A stretch of DNA of 10,626 bases. Source: Caldifarciminota bacterium. GTDB taxonomy: Bacteria > Hydrothermota > Hydrothermia > UBA1063 > CAJXJZ01. The translations under genes were made by a program, and so were the position numbers. Location: NCBI GenBank assembly GCA_027033555.1, contig JALVLE010000236.1, positions 1-10,626 on the forward strand, written 5' to 3'. Under the pieces are notes generated by a model. It saw only the letters and a program-made list of their open reading frames with translations, was not told the DNA's origin and did not search any database. This document shows, piece after piece, positions 1-7,403 of this stretch. Numbering within the stretch: the first letter of the stretch is position 1; each line of letters begins with the position of its first letter.

Positions 1-801
1 AAAGGCGATAGCGTGCATGTAAAAATTATCCGTGCCGATATAAAGTTAGAGGACCAGACAGTTTACGATATAAGAGAAAAAGCCAGCAACTTTGCAGACA
101 TGGCAAAGGAAGAGGATTTCAAAAAAATCGCAGAGGAAAATGGCTATAAGATTATAGAGACAGGTTATTTTAAAGAAAATGCTGCTTTTGCACGAGGTAT
201 AGGGCTTTTACGTGGCGAAATTAAAAATATCATAAAGGCTGCAAAGAAAGGAGATGTGGTAGGACCTATAAAGCAGGGGGGCGCTTATATAGTGTTTAAA
301 GTGGTTGATATAAAAGAACCGTATGTGATACCCCTTGATAGCGTGAAGGAGGCTATTGTAAAACAGGTCAAATGGGAGAAAAAAATAGAGAAGGCAGCAG
401 AGTATGCACGTCGTGGAAGAAAAGTAGTGGCACAAAACCCTGATTCTCTGCAATTATGGGATGCCGCAAGAGATACTGTGAAGCCCATAGAAGCAATTGT
501 TTCTGAGGCACAATTTTCCCTTTTCTCCATAGTTGACTATAATGTAGGTTTTAATCCTTTATTTAAAGCAGTGGCGTTCAGTCTTGGCAAAAAAGAACTT
601 TCTAATGTTTATTCTGACCGTAGAATAGGTGCATTTTTCCTTTATGTAGAAGATATAATAAGCCAGAACAAGGTTTACCCATTTGTACTAAACATGAAAA
701 AAGGCAGAATGCTGGATAATTTACTTACACAGGATCTTATGACTGAGCTTGCAGGGACCACTGGGGTAGAGGATTACAGGCAGTATTTTCTTGCAAATTA
801 A
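1..801 (+). CDS. Parvulin-like peptidyl-prolyl isomerase / foldase (SurA/PpiD-like), C-terminal part
   Basis: Partial gene: the frame is open to the window's first base, and the GTG at 13 has no ribosome site, so the true start lies upstream. About 266 residues are visible. Two stretches look like the second half of a parvulin domain. One is around residues 75-110 (KKGDVVGPIKQGGAYIVFKV). The other is around residues 190-220 (an AFSLGKKELSN segment, then a hydrophobic strand). A charged helical linker joins them. This is the layout of the C-terminal half of SurA/PpiD-type periplasmic folding factors, which help outer-membrane and exported proteins fold. The chain ends in an EDYRQYF motif resembling the PpiD tail. 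The parvulin cores are degenerate, so chaperone rather than isomerase activity is possible. The stop codon overlaps the eno ribosome-binding site, so the two genes are probably co-transcribed. Family assignment is good; catalytic activity is unknown. Confidence 0.75.
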   Translation, partial: KGDSVHVKIIRADIKLEDQTVYDIREKASNFADMAKEEDFKKIAEENGYKIIETGYFKENAAFARGIGLLRGEIKNIIKAAKKGDVVGPIKQGGAYIVFKVVDIKEPYVIPLDSVKEAIVKQVKWEKKIEKAAEYARRGRKVVAQNPDSLQLWDAARDTVKPIEAIVSEAQFSLFSIVDYNVGFNPLFKAVAFSLGKKELSNVYSDRRIGAFFLYVEDIISQNKVYPFVLNMKKGRMLDNLLTQDLMTELAGTTGVEDYRQYFLAN

Positions 802-813
802 GGAGGTATTTAA

Positions 814-2109
814 ATGGTTAAAATTAAAGGCATAAATGCAAGAGAAGTTCTTGATTCAAGGGGAAATCCCACTATTCAGGTAGATTGTATTCTTGAAGAT
901 GGTACGCTTGGTCGTGCTACAGTACCTTCTGGTGCTTCTACGGGAAAAAGGGAAGCGCTTGAGCTAAGAGATAAAGACCCCAAAAGATATAAAGGAAAGG
1001 GTGTGCTTACGGCTGTAAGTAACGTAAATACCGTTATAAAAGAGGCACTCATCGGGAAGAATCCATTTAATCAGGTTGAGATTGACACTTTGCTTATAGA
1101 ACTTGATGGAACCTCAAATAAGTCCAGACTGGGAGCGAATGCCATACTCGGTGTTTCAATGGCATGTATGAGGGCTGCAAGTAATTATCTGGGACTTCCT
1201 CTTTATCAATATATAGGTGGTTTGAATATTGCAATGCTTCCAGTCCCTTTGATGAACGTGATAAATGGAGGAGAACATGCTGATAACAATCTGGACATAC
1301 AGGAGTTTATGATTGTACCACATGGTGCAGAGAGCTTTCGGGAGGCCCTGAGGATGGCTTCTGAAACCTTTCACACATTGAAAAGTATACTGAAGGAGAA
1401 AGGACTTGCCACATCTGTCGGAGATGAAGGAGGATTTGCACCCAATCTTAACACCAATGAAGAGGCCTTTGCATTGCTTGTGGAGGCGATAGAAAAGACA
1501 GGTTATAGACCTGGAGAGACCATATCTATTGCATTTGATGCAGCGGCAAACTCTTTTTATCTTGGCGATGGGAAATACCGTTTTGATGGAAAAGAAATTA
1601 GTTCAGTTGAACTTGTAGAAATATACGAGAAACTCGTTGATAAGTTTCCCATAATCAGCATTGAGGATGGTATGGCAGAGGATGATAAGGAAGGGTGGAA
1701 AATCCAATTTGAAAGACTGGGTAATAAGGTGCAGCTTGTGGGAGATGACCTCTTTGTTACAAATCCTCGTCTTATAAAAGAAGGTATCAAGGACAACTTG
1801 GCTAATTCTGTTCTCATAAAACTCAACCAGATAGGAACTGTCACAGAGACCCTGAGAGCTATAGAGCTGGCCCACAAAAACGCCTGGACTACCATTGTCT
1901 CTCATAGGTCAGGAGAAACTTGCGATACAACGATTGCTGACCTTGCTGTGGGCGCCGGAACAGGCATGATAAAAACCGGATCGTTGTCCAGATCAGAGAG
2001 AATTGCCAAGTATAACAGATTGTTGCAAATAGAAGAGGAACTTGGAAGAGTGGCTTTTTATCCAGGCAGATCTGTCTTTAATCCCAAAACACATGAGGAG
2101 GCTTTTTAA
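814..2109 (+). CDS. eno: Enolase (phosphopyruvate hydratase)
   Basis: Enolase dehydrates 2-phosphoglycerate to phosphoenolpyruvate in glycolysis and runs in reverse in gluconeogenesis. It is cytoplasmic and usually dimeric or octameric. The 431 residues match the usual bacterial length. The visible active site is complete: the mobile SGAST loop at 39-43, His155 in GGEHADNN, general acid/base Glu205 in GDEGGFAPN, Mg ligands Asp242, Glu284 (SIEDG) and Asp311 (GDDLFVTNP), catalytic Lys336 in IKLNQIGT, the SHRSGET loop at 363-369 and Lys387 in IKTGS. A full AAGGAGG ribosome site at 800-806, 7 nt before the ATG, fixes the start. An upstream foldase gene and a downstream FtsB-like gene flank it. 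Enolase next to ftsB is a common bacterial arrangement. An intrinsic terminator begins 10 bp after the stop. Confidence 0.98.
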   Translation: MVKIKGINAREVLDSRGNPTIQVDCILEDGTLGRATVPSGASTGKREALELRDKDPKRYKGKGVLTAVSNVNTVIKEALIGKNPFNQVEIDTLLIELDGTSNKSRLGANAILGVSMACMRAASNYLGLPLYQYIGGLNIAMLPVPLMNVINGGEHADNNLDIQEFMIVPHGAESFREALRMASETFHTLKSILKEKGLATSVGDEGGFAPNLNTNEEAFALLVEAIEKTGYRPGETISIAFDAAANSFYLGDGKYRFDGKEISSVELVEIYEKLVDKFPIISIEDGMAEDDKEGWKIQFERLGNKVQLVGDDLFVTNPRLIKEGIKDNLANSVLIKLNQIGTVTETLRAIELAHKNAWTTIVSHRSGETCDTTIADLAVGAGTGMIKTGSLSRSERIAKYNRLLQIEEELGRVAFYPGRSVFNPKTHEEAF

Positions 2110-2341
2110 TATTTTTGTGAAGGGGGTAATCCCCCTTTTTTTTATTTTATGGACGCTTTATTTCACAGTAAAAAGTGTAAAAGAATACATCTCATATCGG
2201 ATAATTGAGAAAAGGCTTGAAAGAGAGATCCTTTACATTAAAGCGAAAACGGCTGTAAGGGAATCAAGAATAGATTTTTTGAAAACCGAGAGAGGGAAAA
2301 AAATATTCCTTGAAAGAATGTACGAAGAAATTTCCCATTGA
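2093..2341 (+). CDS. FtsB/DivIC-like septum formation initiator family protein
   Basis: An 82-residue protein with a short basic cytoplasmic N-terminus (MRRLFN), one membrane segment at about residues 10-27 and a charged, probably coiled-coil helix at about 28-60. It ends in an [13 protein letters not shown] segment like the C-terminus of septum formation initiator proteins. FtsB and DivIC are bitopic divisome proteins that pair with FtsL. The position directly after eno, where ftsB sits in many bacteria, supports the call. The ATG lies inside eno and overlaps it by 17 bp. It has no good ribosome site of its own, so translation is probably coupled to eno. A GAGGAGG at 2095-2101 could instead serve an ATT at 2111 or a GTG at 2117. 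The reading frame runs straight through an intrinsic-terminator hairpin at 2120-2143. Sequence similarity is limited at this length, so the function rests on architecture and context. Confidence 0.65.
   Translation: MRRLFNIFVKGVIPLFFILWTLYFTVKSVKEYISYRIIEKRLEREILYIKAKTAVRESRIDFLKTERGKKIFLERMYEEISH
2120..2143 (+). terminator. Intrinsic terminator after eno, inside the ftsB-like reading frame
   Basis: AAGGGGG (2120-2126) pairs perfectly with CCCCCTT (2131-2137) around a TAAT loop, and the T run continues to 2143 (eight T from 2136). The hairpin starts 10 bp after the eno stop. Base pairing and the T tract are read directly from the sequence. Termination efficiency is not known. The same bases encode residues KGVIPLFF of the downstream membrane protein. 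Confidence 0.8.
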
Positions 2342-2383
2342 ATTTTGGTAGACAATCTGTTTCGTTTATTGTGAAGTGAAGCT

Positions 2384-2403
2384 TTGACTGACCGGTCATT
2401 CAA
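2384..2403. promoter_or_regulatory. 20-bp dyad operator, TetR-family style
   Basis: TTGACTGACC (2384-2393) faces GGTCATTCAA (2394-2403). The two halves are reverse complements at 9 of 10 positions, and the central TGACCGGTCA is a perfect palindrome. It covers the -35 element and part of the spacer of the efflux promoter, a typical place for a repressor site. TetR-family repressors of efflux genes often bind palindromes of this kind. No regulator gene is present in the window, so the family is inferred. Confidence 0.65.
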
Positions 2404-2412
2404 TAATAAAAT
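2384..2412 (+). promoter_or_regulatory. Sigma70-type promoter of the efflux operon
   Basis: A -35 box TTGACT (2384-2389, 5 of 6 consensus) and a -10 box TAAAAT (2407-2412, 5 of 6) are separated by 17 bp, the optimal spacing. Transcription should start at about 2419-2420, which is the permease ATG. No ribosome-binding sequence precedes that ATG, so a leaderless message is likely. Confidence 0.65.
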
Positions 2413-2419
2413 ATACCTG

Positions 2420-3661
2420 ATGGATTTCCTGGTACTTATTAAATCCGCCTGGCTTACCCTGAAAACAACAAAGAGCAGGTCTTTGCTTACTACTCTGGGG
2501 GTGGTGATTGGCGTTACCACCGTTATTGCCATGGTGTCAATAGTGGACGGAATAAACAGATATGTTTATAGCACTCTTTCTATTTTTGGGGCAAAGGCTG
2601 TGTATATTCAAAAATATAAATGGTTGAATATTGGAACGAGAAGTGAGGAGTTCAGGAGATGGGCGAGGTATCCAGATTTTACGCTTCAAGATGTGGAATA
2701 CATAAGGTCTTTGCCTTTTGTCAAAGAAGCCGCTGCTATTCAGCATGCGGCAAATGGGATAAAAGTGCGTTACCATGGTAAATCGTTAAACGCAGAGCTT
2801 ACAGGTGTGGATGATGTTGCCTATAAGGTGTTAAATGAAGAGCTTGAAGAGGGTAGATGGTTTACTTATATGGACGTGGTGGAGAGAAGAAAGGTGTGTA
2901 TTATTGGGTATGAGGTGAAGGATGTGCTTTTTAATAGTTCAAGCCCTATTGGTAAATCCATAAGGATAGGACGGCATTCATATTTGATTATAGGAAGTTT
3001 AAAAAAGAAAGGCAGTGTATTTGGGAATTCCCAGGATAATGTGGTGTATATTCCAGTCACTCTTGTCCAGAATTATGGACGGGCATGGTTCAGGAGATTG
3101 TGGGGAGCTTTATCTATAGTTGCCGTTTTTCAGGATAATGAGGATATGGATTACGCAATTGAGAAATTGAGAATTGCTCTTAGAAAAAGACGGCATTTGA
3201 GTTTCAACAGGCCTGATAATTTTTTTATAAATACGCAGGAGCAGATAGTATCGGCCTATAAAAAGATTACTGGTGGTATTTATATTGCAATGATCGCAAT
3301 TGCCTCTTTGTCTCTTATAGTAGGTGGAATTGGTATCATGAATATTATGCTCGTTTCAGTAACTGAGAGGACCAGGGAAATAGGAATTAGAATGGCAGTG
3401 GGCGCTCGTAGAAAGGATATTTTAATGCAGTTTCTTGTGGAGGCAAATATATTAACAATTACAGGGGGTGCAATAGGGATAGTGCTTGGTTTTCTGCTTG
3501 CCAGAGTGGTTGCGTTTCTGACTCCTTTAAAGGCTTCTGTTGCATGGTGGTCTGTTTTGCTGGGGGTCGGTTTTTCAATGATTGTGGGTATATTTTTCGG
3601 CCTTTATCCTGCGCATAAAGCGTCCAGACTTGACCCGGTGGAAGCACTTAGATATGAATAA
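2420..3661 (+). CDS. ABC transporter permease, MacB/FtsX family (no fused ATPase)
   Basis: A 413-residue inner-membrane permease of the MacB/FtsX type, which drives periplasmic substrates towards the outer membrane by mechanotransmission. Membrane segments lie at about residues 21-43, 286-313, 343-368 and 376-396. A large periplasmic core domain lies between the first two. Family hallmarks are GGIGIMNIMLVSV followed by TERTREIGIRMAVGARRKDI (302-335) and the C-terminal PAHKASRLDPVEALRYE. Canonical MacB carries its ATPase at the N-terminus. Here the ATPase is a separate gene at the far end of the operon. The ATG at 2420 is chosen because it keeps the first membrane helix and sits at the predicted transcription start. 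An upstream TTG at 2384 lies in the operator and is unlikely. The gene leads an operon that includes a TolC-like protein and an adaptor, which supports efflux. Substrate is unknown: a drug, peptide, lipid or siderophore are all possible. Confidence 0.93.
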   Translation: MDFLVLIKSAWLTLKTTKSRSLLTTLGVVIGVTTVIAMVSIVDGINRYVYSTLSIFGAKAVYIQKYKWLNIGTRSEEFRRWARYPDFTLQDVEYIRSLPFVKEAAAIQHAANGIKVRYHGKSLNAELTGVDDVAYKVLNEELEEGRWFTYMDVVERRKVCIIGYEVKDVLFNSSSPIGKSIRIGRHSYLIIGSLKKKGSVFGNSQDNVVYIPVTLVQNYGRAWFRRLWGALSIVAVFQDNEDMDYAIEKLRIALRKRRHLSFNRPDNFFINTQEQIVSAYKKITGGIYIAMIAIASLSLIVGGIGIMNIMLVSVTERTREIGIRMAVGARRKDILMQFLVEANILTITGGAIGIVLGFLLARVVAFLTPLKASVAWWSVLLGVGFSMIVGIFFGLYPAHKASRLDPVEALRYE

Positions 3662-3667
3662 AGGAGG
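3661..3667 (+). promoter_or_regulatory. Ribosome-binding site overlapping the permease stop
   Basis: AAGGAGG begins on the last base of the permease TAA and lies 5 nt before the ATG at 3673. It decides that start over the in-frame GTG at 3667, which falls inside the site itself. The overlap implies coupled translation of permease and YIP1-family protein. Confidence 0.85.
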
Positions 3668-3672
3668 TGTTT

Positions 3673-4311
3673 ATGGATTTTGTCAGGGTATTTTATAGCC
3701 CTTTAAAGATAGACTATAATACCAAAAAATGGGTTTATTATTTCCTGGCGGCAATTGTCCTTTCCTATATTACACTTTTTTTGAATTTTCATTACCATTC
3801 AGGCGAGATTATAAATGCTATTACTGAGAGATTGTCTGGACTCAGTCCAGAAGAGAAGGAAAAAATTCTGAAAATGCTGACAGTAAAATCTTTGCTCATA
3901 AGAAGCTCTATAGGAGTTGTTTTCACAGCAGTTTTTCAATTGCTTTTCTTTTCAGGTATATTTTATTTAATACTTCTTTTCACTGGTGAGGAGAATTTTA
4001 GTAAGGCACTCTTTACATCCAGCATATACTCCTATATCAAGGCAGCTGGTAGAATGCTAAGTTTTTTGTTGTCCCTTATATTTGGAGTTTTCCCTTTTAA
4101 AACAGACCTATCAATCTTTTATGGAGGAGAAGGATTTATTAAAGGTTTCCTCTCATCCCTGGATTTTTTTACCATATATGGGTTTGTAATCTGTGCAATT
4201 ATTTTAAAAAAAGATGACAGAAACTCCCGTGTCTATGTGATAATTTGGCTTTTTGTGCTTCTTATGATATGGGCTGTGCTGATGGGCATCTTTTACCGAT
4301 TAAGGTCGTAA
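3673..4311 (+). CDS. YIP1-family multi-pass membrane protein
   Basis: A 212-residue polytopic membrane protein with about five hydrophobic segments, at roughly 20-39, 78-104, 122-142, 160-178 and 187-207. The N-terminal FYSPLKID segment before the first helix and the central KALFTSSIYSYIKAAGRML stretch fit the bacterial YIP1-domain pattern. The N-terminal motif resembles the conserved 'SP' start of these proteins, and the middle resembles the segment where a conserved SY lies in a helix. No enzymatic motif is visible. The role of bacterial YIP1 proteins is essentially unknown. It is locked between efflux permease and TolC genes: its ribosome site overlaps the permease stop, and only 1 nt separates it from the next start. 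That suggests a role in assembling, placing or regulating the pump. An unrelated membrane accessory cannot be excluded. Confidence 0.7.
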   Translation: MDFVRVFYSPLKIDYNTKKWVYYFLAAIVLSYITLFLNFHYHSGEIINAITERLSGLSPEEKEKILKMLTVKSLLIRSSIGVVFTAVFQLLFFSGIFYLILLFTGEENFSKALFTSSIYSYIKAAGRMLSFLLSLIFGVFPFKTDLSIFYGGEGFIKGFLSSLDFFTIYGFVICAIILKKDDRNSRVYVIIWLFVLLMIWAVLMGIFYRLRS

Positions 4312-4312
4312 A

Positions 4313-5500
4313 ATGAAGATTTTTACAATTATTGTTTTATTTTTCTCAGGTGGCGACACACTTGCATTGACGCCAACTGTGGTTGATTCATTGGTTATGA
4401 GAAATTATATGGTATTAAGCGAACAATATTCCCATAACATAACTCAGAATGAGTTTCACAGATCATTACTGGCTCTGTTTTTTGTTCCCAGATTAAGTGT
4501 GATTAAAACGAAAACCGGCAATGAGCTACCCTTTTACGAAGAGTATGGTGAGGTGAAAGTGAATGTATTTTCACCTTCCAAAGTTGCATCTCTTATGCAA
4601 AATTTCTGGGCATACAAGGAATCCGGAGTTAAACTGGAACAGGTTTATAGATCCCAATATCTACAGGTTCTTGACGCAATTTTTTTCTATGAATACCTAA
4701 AAGAGAAATTGCAGGCAGATTCGTTAATGGTAGAATATGCGGGCAAAATATATGAACTTACCAGAGAAAAATTGAAAATAGGACTGGTTGATTCTATAGA
4801 ATTGCTCAGCGCACTGGATAATCTGGAAGATATAAAACTTAAATTTCTGGAAGATAAGAATGCTCTTTTTGAGAAAGAGCTTGAAATAAAAGCTGCGTTA
4901 AATATTGAAAATCCTTTTATTATTGTGCTTGATTCTTTTAAAATCCAGGAACAAAAAGGCGTGGATTATAAGAAGTCTTACAATGTGTTGATGGCAAAGC
5001 AGGAGAGAAAATCGGCGATTACGGGTGAAGTGGTATCCCTGTTATCAATTCTACCTGAGGTGAGTGTTGCTTATAAAAAAAGTTACAGTGGCAGTGTTTT
5101 TGGAAAAAACCTGCGCGAATTCAGATACACCAGAAGCTGGCGCATATATTTTGTTTTCTACCCATTTGATTTTGTGTTTAACATGAAAAGAGCAAGGTTG
5201 CAAAGTAGAAAAGCCTCTATAAGTCTCAAAAATACAGAAATGAAGGAAAAAGAAAGGTTCGTAGCTCTGAGGCACAGGTTAGATTTTCTTAAAACCAGAG
5301 AGAGCGTGCTTCGCTTGCGGTTGGGTCTTAAAGAAAAGAGATTCAATTTAATGCTTGAAAAATATAGCATTGGTGAGCTCCCCTTACACGACATAATAAA
5401 AGAGCAGGCTGATTATATAAATGTGATGGCTGATTATCTCAAAACCAGGCTTGATCGTATAAAATATACCTGTGAACTTAACTTTTATTATGGAGGATAA
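4313..5500 (+). CDS. TolC-family outer-membrane efflux protein
   Basis: A 395-residue exported protein and probable outer-membrane exit duct of the pump. A signal peptide covers residues 1-18 (hydrophobic core FTIIVLFF, likely cleavage after TLA). Two related alpha-helical repeats are visible. One is around 151-196 (REKLKIGLVDSIELLSALDN, then a long charged helix). The other is around 348-394 (LEKYSIGELPLHDIIKEQAD, then another long helix). Each has the glycine-turn-helix pattern of TolC repeats. Likely beta strands lie around 241-260 and 276-292 (SWRIYFVFYPFDFVF). The protein is shorter than the usual 430-470 residues and diverges in its first half, as is common in deep-branching phyla. Its start is 1 nt after the upstream stop, with a weak AAGG site, so coupled translation is likely. 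It ends 2 nt before the adaptor gene. Confidence 0.87.
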   Translation: MKIFTIIVLFFSGGDTLALTPTVVDSLVMRNYMVLSEQYSHNITQNEFHRSLLALFFVPRLSVIKTKTGNELPFYEEYGEVKVNVFSPSKVASLMQNFWAYKESGVKLEQVYRSQYLQVLDAIFFYEYLKEKLQADSLMVEYAGKIYELTREKLKIGLVDSIELLSALDNLEDIKLKFLEDKNALFEKELEIKAALNIENPFIIVLDSFKIQEQKGVDYKKSYNVLMAKQERKSAITGEVVSLLSILPEVSVAYKKSYSGSVFGKNLREFRYTRSWRIYFVFYPFDFVFNMKRARLQSRKASISLKNTEMKEKERFVALRHRLDFLKTRESVLRLRLGLKEKRFNLMLEKYSIGELPLHDIIKEQADYINVMADYLKTRLDRIKYTCELNFYYGG

Positions 5501-5502
5501 GG

Positions 5503-6648
5503 ATGGCAAAGAAAATTCTGATAATTCTGGGCATAGTTTTTGTTGTGGGAGTAATAGGGTATGTTAACAAGAAGAGGTCAAAAAAGCTTCCACTGGTAAA
5601 TATTACCATAATACAGAGAAGGGACATAGAGGAATGGGTTGAAGGGGATGGTGAGATAAAGCCTGTGAAGTTGATAAATATCGGGTCTGATGTGACAGCA
5701 AGAATAACCAGGATATTTTATAGAGAAGGAGATAATGTAAAGAGGGGAGATGTTTTATGTCTTCTTGACGATGCCACTTTCAGGGCTAAAGTTGAAGAAA
5801 CAAGGGCCCAGCTGGAGAGAGATTTATATACTTATTTAAATAAGAAGAAAGAGTTTGAGAGAACCGAAAAGTTGTTTAAGAGAGGCTTTGTGTCTAAAAA
5901 ATCTTATGAAGACGCGGAGCTGGCTCTTAATACCTACAAAGCTATATTAAGACAGGATAGTTTCCTTCTTGAGGAAGCTGTGAGAAAGTTGAATAAAACA
6001 GTGATAAAATCTCCGGTAAGTGGTATAGTTCTGGCTGTTTTTAGGGAAGAAGGAGAAATGGCCGTTGTGGGAACTATAAACACGCCCGGTTCTGTGATAA
6101 TGACCATTGCCGAAATGGATAGCATGGAAGTAAAAGGCTATGTGGACGAAACCGGTATATTAAAGGTCAAAAAAGGGCAACCAGTTTTAATAAAACTTGA
6201 TGCGCTTCCTGGAAAAAGATTGAAAGGGACAGTTTATAGAATTGTTGGTATGCCGGAGAGCGCCAATCAGTCAAATGTTGTAACATATCCCGTTTATGTA
6301 AGAATAAAAGATACGGTAAAGCTTTATCCAGGCATGTCTGCATCAATAAAAATCCTTGTAAGAAAAGCCAGTAATGTCCCTGCTGTTCCGGTGGAAGCAA
6401 CAGGCCGTGATAAAAATGGATATTATGTTTGGAAAATTGAAGGTAAAAGGTGCATTAAAACAAGAATAGTAAAAGGCGTTGAAAGCCTTGAGTATGCAGA
6501 GGTAAAGAAAGGATTATCTATAGGTGATACTGTTATTACAGGGCCTCTTTCTGTTTTAAGGAATTTAAAAGATAGTTCTCTTGTTAAAGTGAAAGAGGCG
6601 GATACCTATAGCTCACCAGGCAATGGGAAGGCTAATAGAGCTTATTAA
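5503..6648 (+). CDS. HlyD/MacA-like periplasmic adaptor (membrane fusion protein)
   Basis: A 381-residue adaptor that bridges the inner-membrane permease and the TolC-like duct. The N-terminus is a membrane anchor (KKILIILGIVFVVGVIGYV, residues 3-21). Then come the first lipoyl half (about 56-90, with REGDNVKRGDVLCLLDD), a coiled-coil hairpin (about 94-164), the second lipoyl half (about 165-205, with KSPVSGIVLAVFREEGEMA) and a beta-barrel (about 207-290, with KKGQPVLIKLDALPG). A membrane-proximal domain closes the protein and includes a typical LSIGDTVITGPL segment. Length and order match MacA-type adaptors. There is no lipoprotein cysteine near the N-terminus. A GGAGG/AAGG site sits inside and just after the tolC stop. 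The last 26 bp overlap the ATPase gene. The adaptor type plus the FtsX-like permease makes a MacAB-TolC-like pump the best reading. Confidence 0.93.
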   Translation: MAKKILIILGIVFVVGVIGYVNKKRSKKLPLVNITIIQRRDIEEWVEGDGEIKPVKLINIGSDVTARITRIFYREGDNVKRGDVLCLLDDATFRAKVEETRAQLERDLYTYLNKKKEFERTEKLFKRGFVSKKSYEDAELALNTYKAILRQDSFLLEEAVRKLNKTVIKSPVSGIVLAVFREEGEMAVVGTINTPGSVIMTIAEMDSMEVKGYVDETGILKVKKGQPVLIKLDALPGKRLKGTVYRIVGMPESANQSNVVTYPVYVRIKDTVKLYPGMSASIKILVRKASNVPAVPVEATGRDKNGYYVWKIEGKRCIKTRIVKGVESLEYAEVKKGLSIGDTVITGPLSVLRNLKDSSLVKVKEADTYSSPGNGKANRAY

Positions 6649-7294
6649 CATACATAAAGTTTACAAGCTCGGTAATGTAGAAGTGCATGCTTTAAGAGGC
6701 GTGAACCTTGTAATAGAGCAGGGCGAGATGCTCTCAATAATGGGGCCATCAGGCTCGGGGAAGTCAACATTGATGCATATTCTGGGATTTCTGGATAGAC
6801 CTTCTTCTGGAGAATATCTATTTAAAGGCCAGGCTACTTTTGAATTTGATGACAATAGGCTTGCGTATTTGAGAAATAAAGAGATAGGATTTGTTTTTCA
6901 GAATTTTAATTTGCTTGGAAGATTTACAGCTATAGAAAATGTAGAGCTCCCCCTTGTGTATGGAGGTATAAGAGGGAAGAAAAGAAGAGAGATCGCTTTG
7001 AAGATGCTTGAGAAGGTGGGGCTTGAACATCGTGCCTATCATACACCAATGGAAATGTCTGGTGGAGAAAGGCAAAGGGTAGCAATAGCTCGTGCTCTTG
7101 TCAATAGTCCTGCCATAATCCTTGCAGATGAGCCTACCGGTAACCTTGATACAAAGACAGGAGAGGAGATACTTGGTATTTTTGAAGAGCTACACAAGGA
7201 GGGTAAAACTATTGTGATTGTTACCCATGACCCTGAGGTGGCTGAGCGTACTGAGAGGGTAATACATATAAGAGATGGCAGGATTGTAGATTAG
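6623..7294 (+). CDS. ABC transporter ATPase, MacB/LolD type
   Basis: A 223-residue cytoplasmic ATP-binding subunit that powers the efflux permease encoded at the front of the operon. All motifs are intact: Walker A GPSGSGKST (41-49), Q-loop Gln93 in VFQNFNLL, signature MSGGERQR (145-152), Walker B IILADEPT (165-172, with Asp169 and Glu170), D-loop GNLD (173-176) and switch His202 in VTHDP. The MSGGERQRVAIARAL form and the FQNFNLL segment are typical of the MacB/LolD/FtsE group that partners FtsX-fold permeases. The start lies 26 bp inside the adaptor gene with only a weak AGG before it, so translational coupling is likely. This is the last gene of the operon. No clear terminator follows. Confidence 0.95.
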   Translation: MGRLIELINIHKVYKLGNVEVHALRGVNLVIEQGEMLSIMGPSGSGKSTLMHILGFLDRPSSGEYLFKGQATFEFDDNRLAYLRNKEIGFVFQNFNLLGRFTAIENVELPLVYGGIRGKKRREIALKMLEKVGLEHRAYHTPMEMSGGERQRVAIARALVNSPAIILADEPTGNLDTKTGEEILGIFEELHKEGKTIVIVTHDPEVAERTERVIHIRDGRIVD

Positions 7295-7403
7295 AATTTT
7301 TTCCAGTGGTGCCTACCCCTTGGAACAAAATCAATTCTATCAGGATGGGGGCGGGGCAATCCCTTCTTAAAAGCCTGAAATGTCAAGTTTATCTAATTCT
7401 GAC
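7295..7403. other. Convergent intergenic spacer, no clear terminator
   Basis: About 109 bp between the ends of two converging operons. It holds two GC-rich patches, at about 7307-7320 and 7344-7370, in an otherwise AT-rich region. GCC-CCCC in the first can pair with GGGGGC in the second across a loop of about 28 nt, with a small bulge. No hairpin followed by a T run is present on either strand. Function unknown. Confidence 0.4.

Noticed and set aside
13..15. GTG at 13 as the true start of the foldase gene
   Set aside because: The frame continues to the first base of the window, and the protein lacks a signal peptide and its N-terminal chaperone region, so the gene is cut by the window edge.
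1557..1905. Minus-strand open frames opposite enolase
   Set aside because: Enolase is unambiguous with all catalytic residues. These frames have no motif or start signal.
2042..2092. Upstream in-frame start of the ftsB-like gene deep inside eno
   Set aside because: It would add 17 residues read out of frame from enolase codons. The ATG at 2093 gives the usual short basic N-terminus before the membrane helix.
2384..2419. TTG at 2384 as the permease start, adding 12 residues
   Set aside because: The TTG is the first base of the operator dyad and of the -35 box. The added residues are not part of the MacB/FtsX N-terminus, and there is no ribosome site.
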